Assembly (NCBI GenBank): GCA_023410715.1
Contig: JAEYPN010000025.1
Span: 1-64,000, forward strand
From: Bacillota bacterium
Lineage (GTDB): Bacteria > Bacillota_I > Bacilli_A > Izemoplasmatales > UBA1188
DNA length: 64,000 bases
Direction: 5' to 3'
In this document: positions 10,729 to 18,685 of the stretch, in pieces
Position numbering within the stretch: the first letter of the stretch is position 1
Layout of the letters: each line of letters starts with the position of its first letter
Translations under genes and position numbers: made by a program
The notes under the pieces: model-generated
The model's database searches: none
The model's input: only the letters and a program-made list of their open reading frames with translations
What the model was told of the DNA's origin: nothing

Positions 10729-12564
10729 TCACTGATTAATATAATGTATTATATTTTTTATTTCTACTGGCTTATTAATTCGTTTATTTTGAATGCAATT
10801 AAATTCAAATATATCTAAAGTCCTATCATCAACAGGGGCTTGATTAAAAACTTTTTTGGCTCCTATCATGTTGCCAACCGCTACTCTTCTCATAATTCCG
10901 CGAATATCTGTTTTAGTTCCTTTTGAACAAAGAGGATTCTCACAAAATTGACATTTTAAGGCTAAATTCATAATCGATCTTTTTGGTTCTTCAATTGATT
11001 GATTTAGCGTTTCAAATGTTACCGGTTTTTGAATGATATTCACATAATTTTTTTGATCTTTTTGATAGACAAAAGTTGAAAGATGCATTTGTTTTAAAAT
11101 TGCATTAGCCGCCGATATTCCCGAGGTTGTAACAGTTGGTGTTCCTGTTCCCATAACAGTTGACTCTCCGCAACAAACAAGATTATTCCACTTTGTTTTA
11201 ATATGAAGTCTTTTAAACATATGTTGACCTAACATTTGTTTAGGCCCCGCCACTGCTCCGCCATTTTTAAGCGTGTATCGTTCAATGGTTTTTGGAGTTG
11301 CGACTTCTGCAAATCGAATTGAATCTTTAAATCCCGGAAATCTTTTTTCTAAAACATTGATTAATCGTGTTTTTTCTGATTCTTTCTTTTGCCTATATTC
11401 TTTAGTTGATAAGTTATCCCATTTTTCAAATGATGGGCCAATTGCCACAACTATGTGTTCATCATCCTCACATAAGGTCCTATCATCCATGCTTAAAATA
11501 TAAGCTGTGACTTCACTTTCATCTAAACTTTTAGGATTTCCGACCAACATTTCAATTGCGGCAGTATCACAAGGAATGACACTTCTGTCCACGGCTGTAT
11601 AAAGTACCATACTAGGATATGTCGGAACTTGTATTTTTGCCCAGTTTCTTCTTTTTTCAGTTGTATAGGCTTTATCTAATAATTTATTATATAAATTCCA
11701 TACAGTTCCTGAGTATACGATATAATTTGCTTCTAAAGTTTTTCCATCATTAAGCAAAACACCAGATGGTCGATTGTTCTTAAAAATGATGGACTTAACC
11801 TCTCTTTCTAGATACATATCTCCCTGATGTTCTTCAATCACTTTTTCTAATTTGCCGGGAAGGAACATGGTTGATCCAGCGGGATAATAACTTCCTCCAA
11901 TATGGTTATCAACAAACATTACTGAAGCTAATATAGCTGGAGCTTCCTCTACGGTTGCATAACAATAAGTTGATGTCAACTTATCAAAAAAATTAAAAAT
12001 CTCAGGATCTTTAAAATACTTCTTTAATAAGCTCTTTGCACTTTTGTTGATGTAACTTAAAAAACGGATGTATGAGATTGGGTGTTTTAACATGCTTTTT
12101 AAGCCAACTATAGGGTCGGTTTCATCTGCAGAATTGTAGCTTGGTCTTTCAACCATAACATGTTGATACATAATACCCATGTCATGATAAAATCTTTTTA
12201 TTCCTTTTTCTTCATGTGGAAAGGCTTCAGTCAATTCTTTAATAAAATCTTCTATGTTCGGCCAAAATTTAATTCTTTTTCCCTCATAGTTGACTGAATA
12301 AAGTAGATCATGTTTTATTATATCAATCGGTTCTTCTAAAGAGTTCATTACAAAACGGTGTGCATTAAATCCTTTTTCACCAAACCCATAAAGCATTGCT
12401 GATCCTTGATCAAAAACGCGATTATTGCGTTTAAAGATTCCACAAGATCCCCCAGGATTATAACTCTTATCAATCACTGCGACCTTTAAATCTTTTTTTG
12501 CTAAAAGCGCTGCGGCTGTTAAACCAGATAATCCTCCACCAATAATAATTGCATCATAAATCAT
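10729..12564 (-). CDS. FAD-dependent phytoene-desaturase/retinol-saturase-like oxidoreductase with C-terminal Cys-rich domain
   Basis: This 611-residue flavoprotein is of the CrtI / all-trans-retinol 13,14-reductase class. The N-terminal dinucleotide-binding motif GGGLSG (residues 9-14) is followed by an acidic strand end and GGSCGIFKR, and the late FAD contact region includes GTPTVTTSGISAAN. After the usual end of the family there is an extra domain from about residue 534: CQFCENPLC, then GIMRRVAVGNMIGAKK, and a final segment with FNC and KPVEIKNIIHYI. This resembles the Fe-S domain at the N-terminus of GltD-type glutamate synthase small subunits, but with only part of its cysteines (538, 541, 546, 590). 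No carotenoid genes are adjacent, so the substrate is unknown. A weak AAAGGG precedes the ATG. Confidence 0.8.
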   Translation of the reverse strand: MIYDAIIIGGGLSGLTAAALLAKKDLKVAVIDKSYNPGGSCGIFKRNNRVFDQGSAMLYGFGEKGFNAHRFVMNSLEEPIDIIKHDLLYSVNYEGKRIKFWPNIEDFIKELTEAFPHEEKGIKRFYHDMGIMYQHVMVERPSYNSADETDPIVGLKSMLKHPISYIRFLSYINKSAKSLLKKYFKDPEIFNFFDKLTSTYCYATVEEAPAILASVMFVDNHIGGSYYPAGSTMFLPGKLEKVIEEHQGDMYLEREVKSIIFKNNRPSGVLLNDGKTLEANYIVYSGTVWNLYNKLLDKAYTTEKRRNWAKIQVPTYPSMVLYTAVDRSVIPCDTAAIEMLVGNPKSLDESEVTAYILSMDDRTLCEDDEHIVVAIGPSFEKWDNLSTKEYRQKKESEKTRLINVLEKRFPGFKDSIRFAEVATPKTIERYTLKNGGAVAGPKQMLGQHMFKRLHIKTKWNNLVCCGESTVMGTGTPTVTTSGISAANAILKQMHLSTFVYQKDQKNYVNIIQKPVTFETLNQSIEEPKRSIMNLALKCQFCENPLCSKGTKTDIRGIMRRVAVGNMIGAKKVFNQAPVDDRTLDIFEFNCIQNKRINKPVEIKNIIHYINQ

Positions 12565-12900
12565 TTTTGCTTATCCCTTTCTTGTTATAAATAAATGTGT
12601 TAATTCATTATATATTATTCTGTTTATCTTATAAATAGCATCAATGATTAAATAAAAATAAAAAAGACTGTGTTTAAATTATTTAAAATTTACAGAAATC
12701 TTTTTATTGAAAAAACACATCTTTAATAAAAATAGCCACAATTAAATTTATAACACCCCATAAAATTAATTGTGTAAGTTGTTAAAGTAATAGTAAAAGA
12801 TTTCTACTACAACTCTATCCTTTTATTTAATAAAGTTAAATTTTAATATAAAAAGGAGCGCTTTTTACTATATATTCTTAATTTTAACCCTTAAAACATA
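12565..12900. other. Intergenic AT-rich stretch, no gene seen
   Basis: This run of AT-rich sequence lies upstream of the flavoprotein gene. A small palindrome-like AAAAAG/CTTTTT with a 5-nt loop sits near 12852-12868, too weak to call. No open frame with protein-like composition was found. Confidence 0.45.
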
Positions 12901-12940
12901 AAAAAAGGTCTAATACAAATTGTTGGATTGTATTAAACCT
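12899..12940 (-). terminator. Rho-independent terminator downstream of the GNAT gene
   Basis: On the minus strand, arms AGGTTTAATACAA and TTGTATTAGACCT form a 13-bp stem with one T-G pair around a 9-nt loop, followed by a T tract. It lies about 210 bases beyond the GNAT stop. Its 5' arm is part of repeat copy B (12927-12954), a relative of the sequence behind tRNA-Ser. Confidence 0.75.
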
Positions 12941-12954
12941 ATTCATTTAATATG
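12927..12954 (-). repeat. 28-bp repeat, copy B
   Basis: This copy shares the pattern CATATTAAAT-NN-ATAGGTTT-NN-TA(C/T)AAT (minus strand) with copies at 13909-13936 and 15581-15608. It differs from the tRNA-Ser copy at only two positions. The three copies have the same orientation and bracket the accessory genes between them, which suggests a duplicated tRNA 3'-flank or attachment-type sequence. Confidence 0.65.
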
Positions 12955-13148
12955 TGTTAGTATACCTATTCTGTTACATTTACGAACAATGTTATATAAG
13001 TTAACTCACCTAACTTATAACTAGAAATCAAGTCTATTTAAATAAAAAATACCATCGCATTCTAGAAATATAACATTTTATAGGTTTAATTCATCTTAGC
13101 TATATGACAAAAAACCTAAAGTACAAAAAATAGTACCAGCTAAAAAAA

Positions 13149-13697
13149 TCACAACAATTTATTTACGCCATAAAGAAAAAAGTTCATATCAATATGCCTA
13201 AAGTTTTGATTAGCTTTATCAATAATTTTCATACCATTTTTTATTGCTACATTTTGAGAAGCAGTATGGGTATCTCTAATTATTGAATATACACTTGATG
13301 CATTAAGAACAGAAAAAGCATATTCTTTACAGGCAATTGCTGCTTCAGTTGCATATCCTTTATGCCAATATGACTTCTGAAATAAGTATCCAATTTCTAA
13401 AACTTGATTATTTTTCCAATTTTGCAAAGTTAAGCCGCATTGTCCAATCATGATATTAGTTTCTTTTAATACAACAGCCCAAAGTCCAAAACCATAATCT
13501 TCATATCTTTTTAGGTGTCTATTAAGCCATTTTTGAACCTCTTCTTCACTAAATGCACTTTCGTAAGTAGCCTTCATTACTTCCTCATCACACATTATTT
13601 TGCATAATGCATCTAAATCAAACTGGTTCATTTCCCTGATTATAAGTCGTTCTGTTTCTATTATAACCCTTCCATTTTTTGGATTGTTCAACATCAT
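13149..13697 (-). CDS. GNAT-family N-acetyltransferase (RimJ/RimL type)
   Basis: This 182-residue single-domain GNAT protein begins with the typical ETERLIIREMNQFDLDAL. It carries the acetyl-CoA-binding motif A region YWHKGYATEAA, followed by KEYAFSVLNASSVYSI and the late motif SQNVAIKNGMK. This matches the Acetyltransf_3 subfamily, whose members acetylate ribosomal protein N-termini, amino-sugars, antibiotics or other small amines; the substrate cannot be told. AAGGAG lies 7 nt before the first of two ATGs. It lies in the small accessory region between 28-bp repeats B and C and has its own terminator, so it looks like an independently acquired gene. Confidence 0.9.
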   Translation of the reverse strand: MMLNNPKNGRVIIETERLIIREMNQFDLDALCKIMCDEEVMKATYESAFSEEEVQKWLNRHLKRYEDYGFGLWAVVLKETNIMIGQCGLTLQNWKNNQVLEIGYLFQKSYWHKGYATEAAIACKEYAFSVLNASSVYSIIRDTHTASQNVAIKNGMKIIDKANQNFRHIDMNFFLYGVNKLL

Positions 13698-13908
13698 CTT
13701 TAATCTCCTTAAACTTTATATATTCAATATCTCAATATATTTTAATTTTAATCCTTTATTATACTTTTTTCAAATTAAAAATATAAATAATTATATTCTC
13801 ATTAGTTATAAATTACTGGTTTTTACAATATCAACTAATATCACAAAGTTGTACTTGTTGTATCAGTTTACACTTTTCTATCATTTCGTTATAAAACAAT
13901 ATAAGTTC

Positions 13909-13936
13909 ATTATAACAAACCTATTAATTTAATATG
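13909..13936 (-). repeat. 28-bp repeat, copy C
   Basis: This is the most diverged of the three copies of the element found behind tRNA-Ser. It keeps CATATTAAAT and AATAGGTTT but loses the hairpin partner, so it no longer forms a terminator. It sits between the nuclease gene and the GNAT gene. Confidence 0.55.
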
Positions 13937-13987
13937 GGGTGCATCACCTATTTTGATACAAATCAGCATCCCTAAATTCTTGATAAT

Positions 13988-14743
13988 CTATGACTTTAAA
14001 ACAAGTTCTTCCAGGATATTAAATCTCGGATTCAAAAAATATACTTTGTCATAGTTTACTCCATCTCTCATATATTTGTGAAGTGCATATGCAAATAGTT
14101 GAGCTCTTTCGTTAGAGTTCAGTTTATAATCCTTTTTTGTTTTGAAGTCAATAAGACAATTATTTATAAGTAGATCTGAATCACCTTTTACGGCTAATTC
14201 ACCTTTATACATTATATGCCCTTCCGGATGGAAATCTATCTCATTAATGATTGGGAAAATCTTATTTATAAGCTCAAGTGCGATGTCAGCTAAGTAACTG
14301 GCTTTTTTTATTATATTATTTTTGTGCTTAAGAATTTCAGGAGTATACAAATACCCAGAACGAAAAAATATATCAGGTTCATACATAGCAAAGGCCAAGT
14401 CTTCATCACTTAAATTAAAATACTTCTTTTTGTTTACATCATCAAAAAAATGTAAATCCTCCATACTTCTACCAAGTTTTCTAGCCAACTTGATTTTAGT
14501 AATATACTCTGTTACACCTCCACATATTGTAGGGTGTTCTTCATTTGAGACATCTACATAGTCTCCAACTTCAAATGCTCGAGCATAAACTAGACTGTTT
14601 TCGGTATAGAAATCTTTCACTCCAGTCTCCTTAAGTTCAGGTCTTGATAAATATTTTGTAATTGCAAATTTTCCAAAAAAAGGGGTTTTTGATAAAGATT
14701 TAAGCAGTTTCTCATAATCTAGAGCAAATTTAGATACATCCAT
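13988..14743 (-). CDS. Stand-alone PD-(D/E)XK superfamily nuclease
   Basis: This 251-residue protein has a C-terminal half with the RecB/Cas4-like PD-(D/E)XK core: GDSDLLI (D188/D190), then LIDFKTKK with D199-F200-K201 as the (D/E)xK element, then QLFAYAL with Q215 as the motif after the core. E182 or H171/H176 could supply the upstream acidic or His position. The N-terminal 150 residues are not recognised and are charged and helical. GGAGGA lies 5 nt before the ATG. Such single nucleases are common in phages and in defence islands. Here it stands alone in a region with repeat copies and a pseudogene near tRNA-Ser. The target nucleic acid is unknown. Confidence 0.75.
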   Translation of the reverse strand: MDVSKFALDYEKLLKSLSKTPFFGKFAITKYLSRPELKETGVKDFYTENSLVYARAFEVGDYVDVSNEEHPTICGGVTEYITKIKLARKLGRSMEDLHFFDDVNKKKYFNLSDEDLAFAMYEPDIFFRSGYLYTPEILKHKNNIIKKASYLADIALELINKIFPIINEIDFHPEGHIMYKGELAVKGDSDLLINNCLIDFKTKKDYKLNSNERAQLFAYALHKYMRDGVNYDKVYFLNPRFNILEELVLKS

Positions 14744-14827
14744 ATTTATCCTCCATGTAATAATAAAATATTTATATATACTAATCTTTTAATCTCAATG
14801 ATCGATAATTGATTCACTTACTTTAGT

Positions 14828-15202
14828 TCACTCAATACCATATTTCTTGGCAAGTTTCCATACAGCTTCAATAACTAATTTAGTGTCAATTCCGCTTTAT
14901 ATAATACGTGAGTAAAATGATTTGATAATCTCGAAATTAATCACCATTGCCACATTAACCTCTTGAGTCGTAATATAAGTTGTTATACGCTTAATCATGT
15001 TTACAAAAACATCATCAGCCATCACCAATTTTAATTTATCATTATCCACTAAAAGAAACGTTATTTTTCCTCCATATAAATCTTGTATCTAAATTTTATG
15101 CTGCCACAAATAGTTTAATTTTAATATTTTTGATATAGTCGTCTTGAATATTTGATAGCAAATCTTAACAGTTTCCCCAGTGGGAATATACACTGTGGTC
15201 AT
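14828..15202 (-). pseudogene. Decayed gene with in-frame TAG and TAA stops
   Basis: A minus-strand frame starting at ATG (15200-15202, MTTVYIPTGETVK) continues through LYGGKITFLLVDNDKLKLV, MADDVFVNMIKRI and NVAMVINFEIIKSF, then SGIDTKLVIEAVWKLAKKYG, to a TGA at 14828. It is broken by an internal TAG and an internal TAA. The amino-acid composition is clearly protein-like through the stops, so this is a degraded gene of about 125 codons. More debris in other frames precedes it (15205-15300). I do not recognise the family. The neighbouring intact nuclease suggests a module being eroded. Confidence 0.55.
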
Positions 15203-15204
15203 TT

Positions 15205-15562
15205 GTTAATAGGAATGTATATAGTTTCAAAAATGTTGTAATGACCAAGCAAATTTCTGTATGTCTTCCTTTATTCTTCCAAATTTGCATAATTAAGTAA
15301 AGTAACAAACCATCCCCAATTCTATATAATTCTAAATTAAGTTGGTGCTAACCTATATTAAACAATTGTTTATAATATTATAGCATCTATTTGTCCATTA
15401 ATTAATAGTTTGAAAGAAAATATTTAAGTAAATCGTGTGAAATGAAGAGTGATCGTGTAGAATTGTTTGTTACATAGTGAAAGCGCACCAATAACTTTCT
15501 TTCTAAACAACTGCAAAGAATATTGTACTTTGTATAATATAGAGGATTTTTTCGCTTTTTCG
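15205..15562. other. Intergenic debris between pseudogene and tRNA-Ser
   Basis: This stretch holds short coding-like fragments near 15205-15300 in shifting minus-strand frames, probably the broken 5' part of the pseudogene. The rest is AT-rich with no recognised feature. Confidence 0.4.
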
Positions 15563-15594
15563 ATAAAAAAAAGGTCTGATATTGTATCAAACCT
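15563..15594 (-). terminator. Rho-independent terminator of tRNA-Ser
   Basis: On the minus strand, AGGTTTGATA and TATCAGACCT pair around a 3-nt loop (one T-G pair) and are followed by eight T residues. It begins 12 bases after the tRNA-Ser CCA end. Confidence 0.9.
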
Positions 15595-15608
15595 ATGCAT
15601 TTAATATG
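15581..15608 (-). repeat. 28-bp repeat, copy A, at the tRNA-Ser 3' end
   Basis: This copy begins in the CCA tail of tRNA-Ser and runs into the terminator stem. Related copies occur 1.6 kb and 2.6 kb away in the same orientation. A sequence at a tRNA 3' end that recurs across accessory DNA is the usual signature of site-specific integration or repeated insertion, although no integrase gene is present here. Confidence 0.65.
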
Positions 15609-15697
15609 GCGGAGTCGGAGGGATTTGAACCCTCGCACCGGTTACCCGGTCTATGCCCTTAGCAGGGGCACCTCTTCGGCCTCTTGAGTACAACTCC
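15607..15697 (-). tRNA. tRNA-Ser (anticodon GCT)
   Basis: This is a 91-nt class II tRNA with a long variable arm (ATAGACCGGGTAACCGGT). The acceptor stem is GGAGTTG/CGACTCC with one T-G pair, discriminator G and encoded CCA. The anticodon arm reads CCCCT-GCT-AAGGG, giving anticodon GCT for AGC/AGU serine codons. The promoter at 15718-15746 and the terminator at 15563-15594 make it a single transcription unit. Confidence 0.97.
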
Positions 15698-15703
15698 AAA
15701 ATT

Positions 15704-15742
15704 CAGTTGGCCTTATAATTTTATATTATTTTGGGCCAACTG
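15704..15742. repeat. Perfect 9-bp inverted repeat over the tRNA-Ser promoter
   Basis: CAGTTGGCC (15704-15712) and GGCCAACTG (15734-15742) are perfect complements separated by 21 bases. One arm touches the -35 box and the other the expected transcription start. It could be an operator or part of a terminator for the membrane-protein gene; no T tract follows, so the operator reading is at least as likely. Confidence 0.6.
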
Positions 15743-15746
15743 TCAA
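15718..15746 (-). promoter_or_regulatory. Promoter of tRNA-Ser
   Basis: The minus strand has TTGACA (15741-15746), a 17-nt spacer and TAAAAT (15718-15723); TATAAA two bases upstream is an alternative -10. The start would fall about 10-15 bases before the tRNA 5' end. Confidence 0.7.
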
Positions 15747-15753
15747 CCTTTTT

Positions 15754-16407
15754 TTATTGAACTATTGAATCTTCTTTCTTTGGTTCATCAATTTTGTTAA
15801 TATTTAGACCTTTTTTATCAAGAATTGTATCATCAGCTACAGTCTTAGTAGTAGCTTTCCCTGTTGAAAGTAACCTGTACTTACGATATCCATTAAATCC
15901 ATCATATCCAATGTATGCACCAGATACGATACACAAGAATAAGATTAACCATGATAACCAGTTGATATCAAAATCTTTAAAGATATATAGCATAGAACCA
16001 ATGGTAAATATTACAATGTGAAAAACAAATTTTCTTACATCAGTTTTTTCTTTAAAAAAGCTCGTTGAAGTAAAGAATACAATTCCTCTTAAATAACATA
16101 CAGTAGCAAGTAATAAACGATATGCTGATCCCATTGATCCATCTTCTGATGTTACGGCAAAGTAAATCATAAGACCACCAATCACTGCATCAATAATAAT
16201 TTCAAATAAATTAATTGTTCTTAAAACCTCTTTATCTAAAGTTTTAAGTAGTGGTACAACGCGAATTATTGAAAATAAAGCAATAACAATACCTGTTAAA
16301 AGTAAAATTCCTCCAGATACAAACTTCATTGTAATACCAAATGCAAGTAATATAGCTGCAGCTATAATTTTTAAAACCCATGAATATGTATATATTTTTT
16401 TTGCCAT
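15754..16407 (-). CDS. Multi-pass membrane protein of unknown function
   Basis: This 217-residue protein has about six hydrophobic segments (roughly 10-30, 33-50, 68-86, 95-113, 128-146 and 150-168) and a charged, Lys/Asp-rich cytoplasmic-type tail of about 40 residues ending EPKKEDSIVQ. The layout (paired helices, short loops, GGLMIYFAV in the third segment) is reminiscent of small DUF308-like membrane proteins, but I do not recognise the family. GGAGGT lies well placed before the ATG. It follows tex by 41 bp on the same strand and may be cotranscribed with it; tRNA-Ser follows under its own promoter. Confidence 0.8.
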   Translation of the reverse strand: MAKKIYTYSWVLKIIAAAILLAFGITMKFVSGGILLLTGIVIALFSIIRVVPLLKTLDKEVLRTINLFEIIIDAVIGGLMIYFAVTSEDGSMGSAYRLLLATVCYLRGIVFFTSTSFFKEKTDVRKFVFHIVIFTIGSMLYIFKDFDINWLSWLILFLCIVSGAYIGYDGFNGYRKYRLLSTGKATTKTVADDTILDKKGLNINKIDEPKKEDSIVQ

Positions 16408-16448
16408 GTTCTACCTCCGATAAATATTATACCACTTTTAAATTTTTT

Positions 16449-18635
16449 CTAGTAGTTTTCTGGTTTAATCAACGAAAGTTGAAGTCTAGAACGCGCAACA
16501 TCAACCTCTAAAACATAAACTTTGACAATATCGCCTACGCTCACAACTTCTAGTGGGTGATTTATCCGTGTTTTTGACATTTTAGAAATATGAACAAGTC
16601 CTGATTCTTTAATACCACAATCAATGAATGCACCAAAATCCAAGACATTTCTAACTGTACCTTCTATTTCCATTCCTGGTTTTAAATCTTCAAGTTTTAA
16701 AATATCACTTCTTAGTAATGGTTGTTTAAACTCATCGCGTGGGTCTCTTGTAGGTCTTGCAATTGCCTCTAAAATATCTGATACAGTAATTTCTGAAAGA
16801 TTTAATTTATTAGATAATTCTTTTATATTTACTTTACTTGTTATATTAATGGCATTTTCTGTACCAATTTCTTTAATATCAAGATCAATCTCTTTTAAAA
16901 TAGTCTTAGCAATATCATAGCTTTCAGGATGAATTGGTGTTTTATCAAGCGGATTTTTTGATTCTAAAATACGCATGAAACCAATTGATTGCTCAAATGC
17001 TTTATCGCCAAGTTTAGGCACTTTCTTAAGTTCAGTTCTAGATTTAAATTCACCATTTTCATCTCTATATTTAACAATGTTATTAGCAATAGCTTTATTT
17101 AAGCCAGATACATATTGAAGTAAAGCTTTTGAAGCTGTATTAACATTTACACCAACTTTATTAACGGCTCTTTCAACGACAAAATCTAATGAATCTGATA
17201 GTTTATTTTCATCAACATCATGCTGATATTGACCGACTCCAATTGATTTTGGATCAATCTTTACAAGCTCAGATAATGGATCTTGGAGTCTACGCCCAAT
17301 AGATGCCGCTGAGCGCTCTTCAACTACTAAGTCAGGGAATTCCTCCTTAGCTAGTTCAGAAGCAGAGTAAACTGAAGCTCCGGCCTCAGAGACAATAATG
17401 AAATATACTTTCTTTTTAGTTTCTTTTATAATATCAGCAATAAACTTTTCGGTTTCTCTACTTGCTGTACCATTACCTATCGCAATTATTTCAATGTTAT
17501 ATTCATCAATTAATGATATAACAATTTTTTTAGCTTCTAGTATTCTTCTTTCTGGAACTTCTTCCCCAATAAATTTTTGATGAGGATACATTTTTTCTAT
17601 TTTTAAAACTTTACCAGTTTTATCAAGTACAGCTAATTTACATCCAGTTCTAAATGATGGGTCAATACCTAAAACCATTTTTCCTTTCATTGGGGCTTGA
17701 AGTAATAATTTATCGAGGTTTTCTGAGAAAACAGTTATCGCATTATCTTCGGCTTTTTCTTTTAATTCTGCTCTTACTTCTCTTACGACACTTGGACCAA
17801 TAAGTCTTTTATAAGCATCGGATATAGCCTCTTTAACAAGAGTAATACAAAATGATTTTTGATTTTTAATAATTCTACTTGCAAGATAGTTTTCAATTTT
17901 ATCAACATCGATATCAATTGTAACATTAATTATCTTTTCCTTTTCAGCTCTATTTATTGCTAAAACACGATAAAGCTTAATAAAGCGAATTGCTTCTTGA
18001 TAATCATAATATCCTTGATATACATTTTTTTCATCAACTGCGTCTTTTTTAACCTTTGTTACAACAATGCCATTTTTAAAAATAAAGTCTCTTATCCATT
18101 TCCTGTATTCTGGATTATCCGAGATTATTTCGGCAATAATATATTTAGCACCTGTAATTGCCTCATCAACTGTTAAAACTTTATCATTTATGTAGGCTTT
18201 TGCTAATTCTTCAATAGAACCAGTAATTGGGAATGCTAGCATTCTTTTAGCAAGTGGTTCAAGACCATTAGCAATCGCTTCTGTGGCTTTGGTTTTTTTC
18301 TTTTCTTTAAATGGACGATAAATGTCTTCAATTTCAATTAACTTCATAGCATTATCAATCTGGTTTTTTAGTTCTTCAGTTAATAATTCTTTCTCTTGTA
18401 AAAGCCTTTTGACATCATCTTTCCTTTTCTGTAGATTTTCACCATATTCAAATTCTTTTTGAATGTTTCTAATTTGGTCTTCATCAAGACTTCCTGTAAC
18501 TTCTTTACGATAACGAGCAATAAAAGGAACTGTATTGTTATCACCAAGCAAATCCAAAACAGTAGTTACTTGTTCTTGAGTAATATTCATACTACTAGCT
18601 ATTTCTTGAATTAGTTTTTCGTTAATGTATTCCAT
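16449..18635 (-). CDS. tex: Tex-type S1 RNA-binding transcription accessory protein
   Basis: This 728-residue protein has the complete Tex architecture. An N-terminal helical region contains the hallmark VPFIARYRKEVTGSLDEDQI. A YqgF/RNase H-like domain begins MVLGIDPSFRTGCKLAVL (about residue 320). A helix-hairpin-helix region follows (GVNVNTASKALLQYVSGL, FKSRTELKKVPKLGDKAFEQ). The C-terminal S1 domain starts around 645 (GMEIEGTVRNVLDFGAFIDC) with LVHISKM. Tex binds nucleic acid through S1 and affects transcription and rRNA or stress responses in other bacteria. Length is normal. Gene order with the following small membrane protein suggests a two-gene unit. Confidence 0.97.
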   Translation of the reverse strand: MEYINEKLIQEIASSMNITQEQVTTVLDLLGDNNTVPFIARYRKEVTGSLDEDQIRNIQKEFEYGENLQKRKDDVKRLLQEKELLTEELKNQIDNAMKLIEIEDIYRPFKEKKKTKATEAIANGLEPLAKRMLAFPITGSIEELAKAYINDKVLTVDEAITGAKYIIAEIISDNPEYRKWIRDFIFKNGIVVTKVKKDAVDEKNVYQGYYDYQEAIRFIKLYRVLAINRAEKEKIINVTIDIDVDKIENYLASRIIKNQKSFCITLVKEAISDAYKRLIGPSVVREVRAELKEKAEDNAITVFSENLDKLLLQAPMKGKMVLGIDPSFRTGCKLAVLDKTGKVLKIEKMYPHQKFIGEEVPERRILEAKKIVISLIDEYNIEIIAIGNGTASRETEKFIADIIKETKKKVYFIIVSEAGASVYSASELAKEEFPDLVVEERSAASIGRRLQDPLSELVKIDPKSIGVGQYQHDVDENKLSDSLDFVVERAVNKVGVNVNTASKALLQYVSGLNKAIANNIVKYRDENGEFKSRTELKKVPKLGDKAFEQSIGFMRILESKNPLDKTPIHPESYDIAKTILKEIDLDIKEIGTENAINITSKVNIKELSNKLNLSEITVSDILEAIARPTRDPRDEFKQPLLRSDILKLEDLKPGMEIEGTVRNVLDFGAFIDCGIKESGLVHISKMSKTRINHPLEVVSVGDIVKVYVLEVDVARSRLQLSLIKPENY

Positions 18636-18654
18636 ATAAATACCCCCTTATTAA

Positions 18655-18678
18655 GAAAAAAACCCAAATAATCGGGTT
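18655..18678 (-). terminator. Rho-independent terminator
   Basis: AACCC and GGGTT arms around an 8-nt loop are followed by TTTTTT on the minus strand. It lies just after the stop of the thioredoxin-fold-like membrane protein gene and separates it from tex. Confidence 0.8.
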
Positions 18679-18685
18679 AATTCAT

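Noticed and set aside
13600..13932. 110-codon plus-strand frame rich in Phe, Ile and Tyr
   Set aside because: It overlaps the GNAT start antisense and runs over AT-rich spacer with repeat copy C; the composition is that of random AT-rich DNA.
15402..15638. 78-codon minus-strand open frame
   Set aside because: It starts inside tRNA-Ser and runs through its terminator; the translation has no protein-like pattern.
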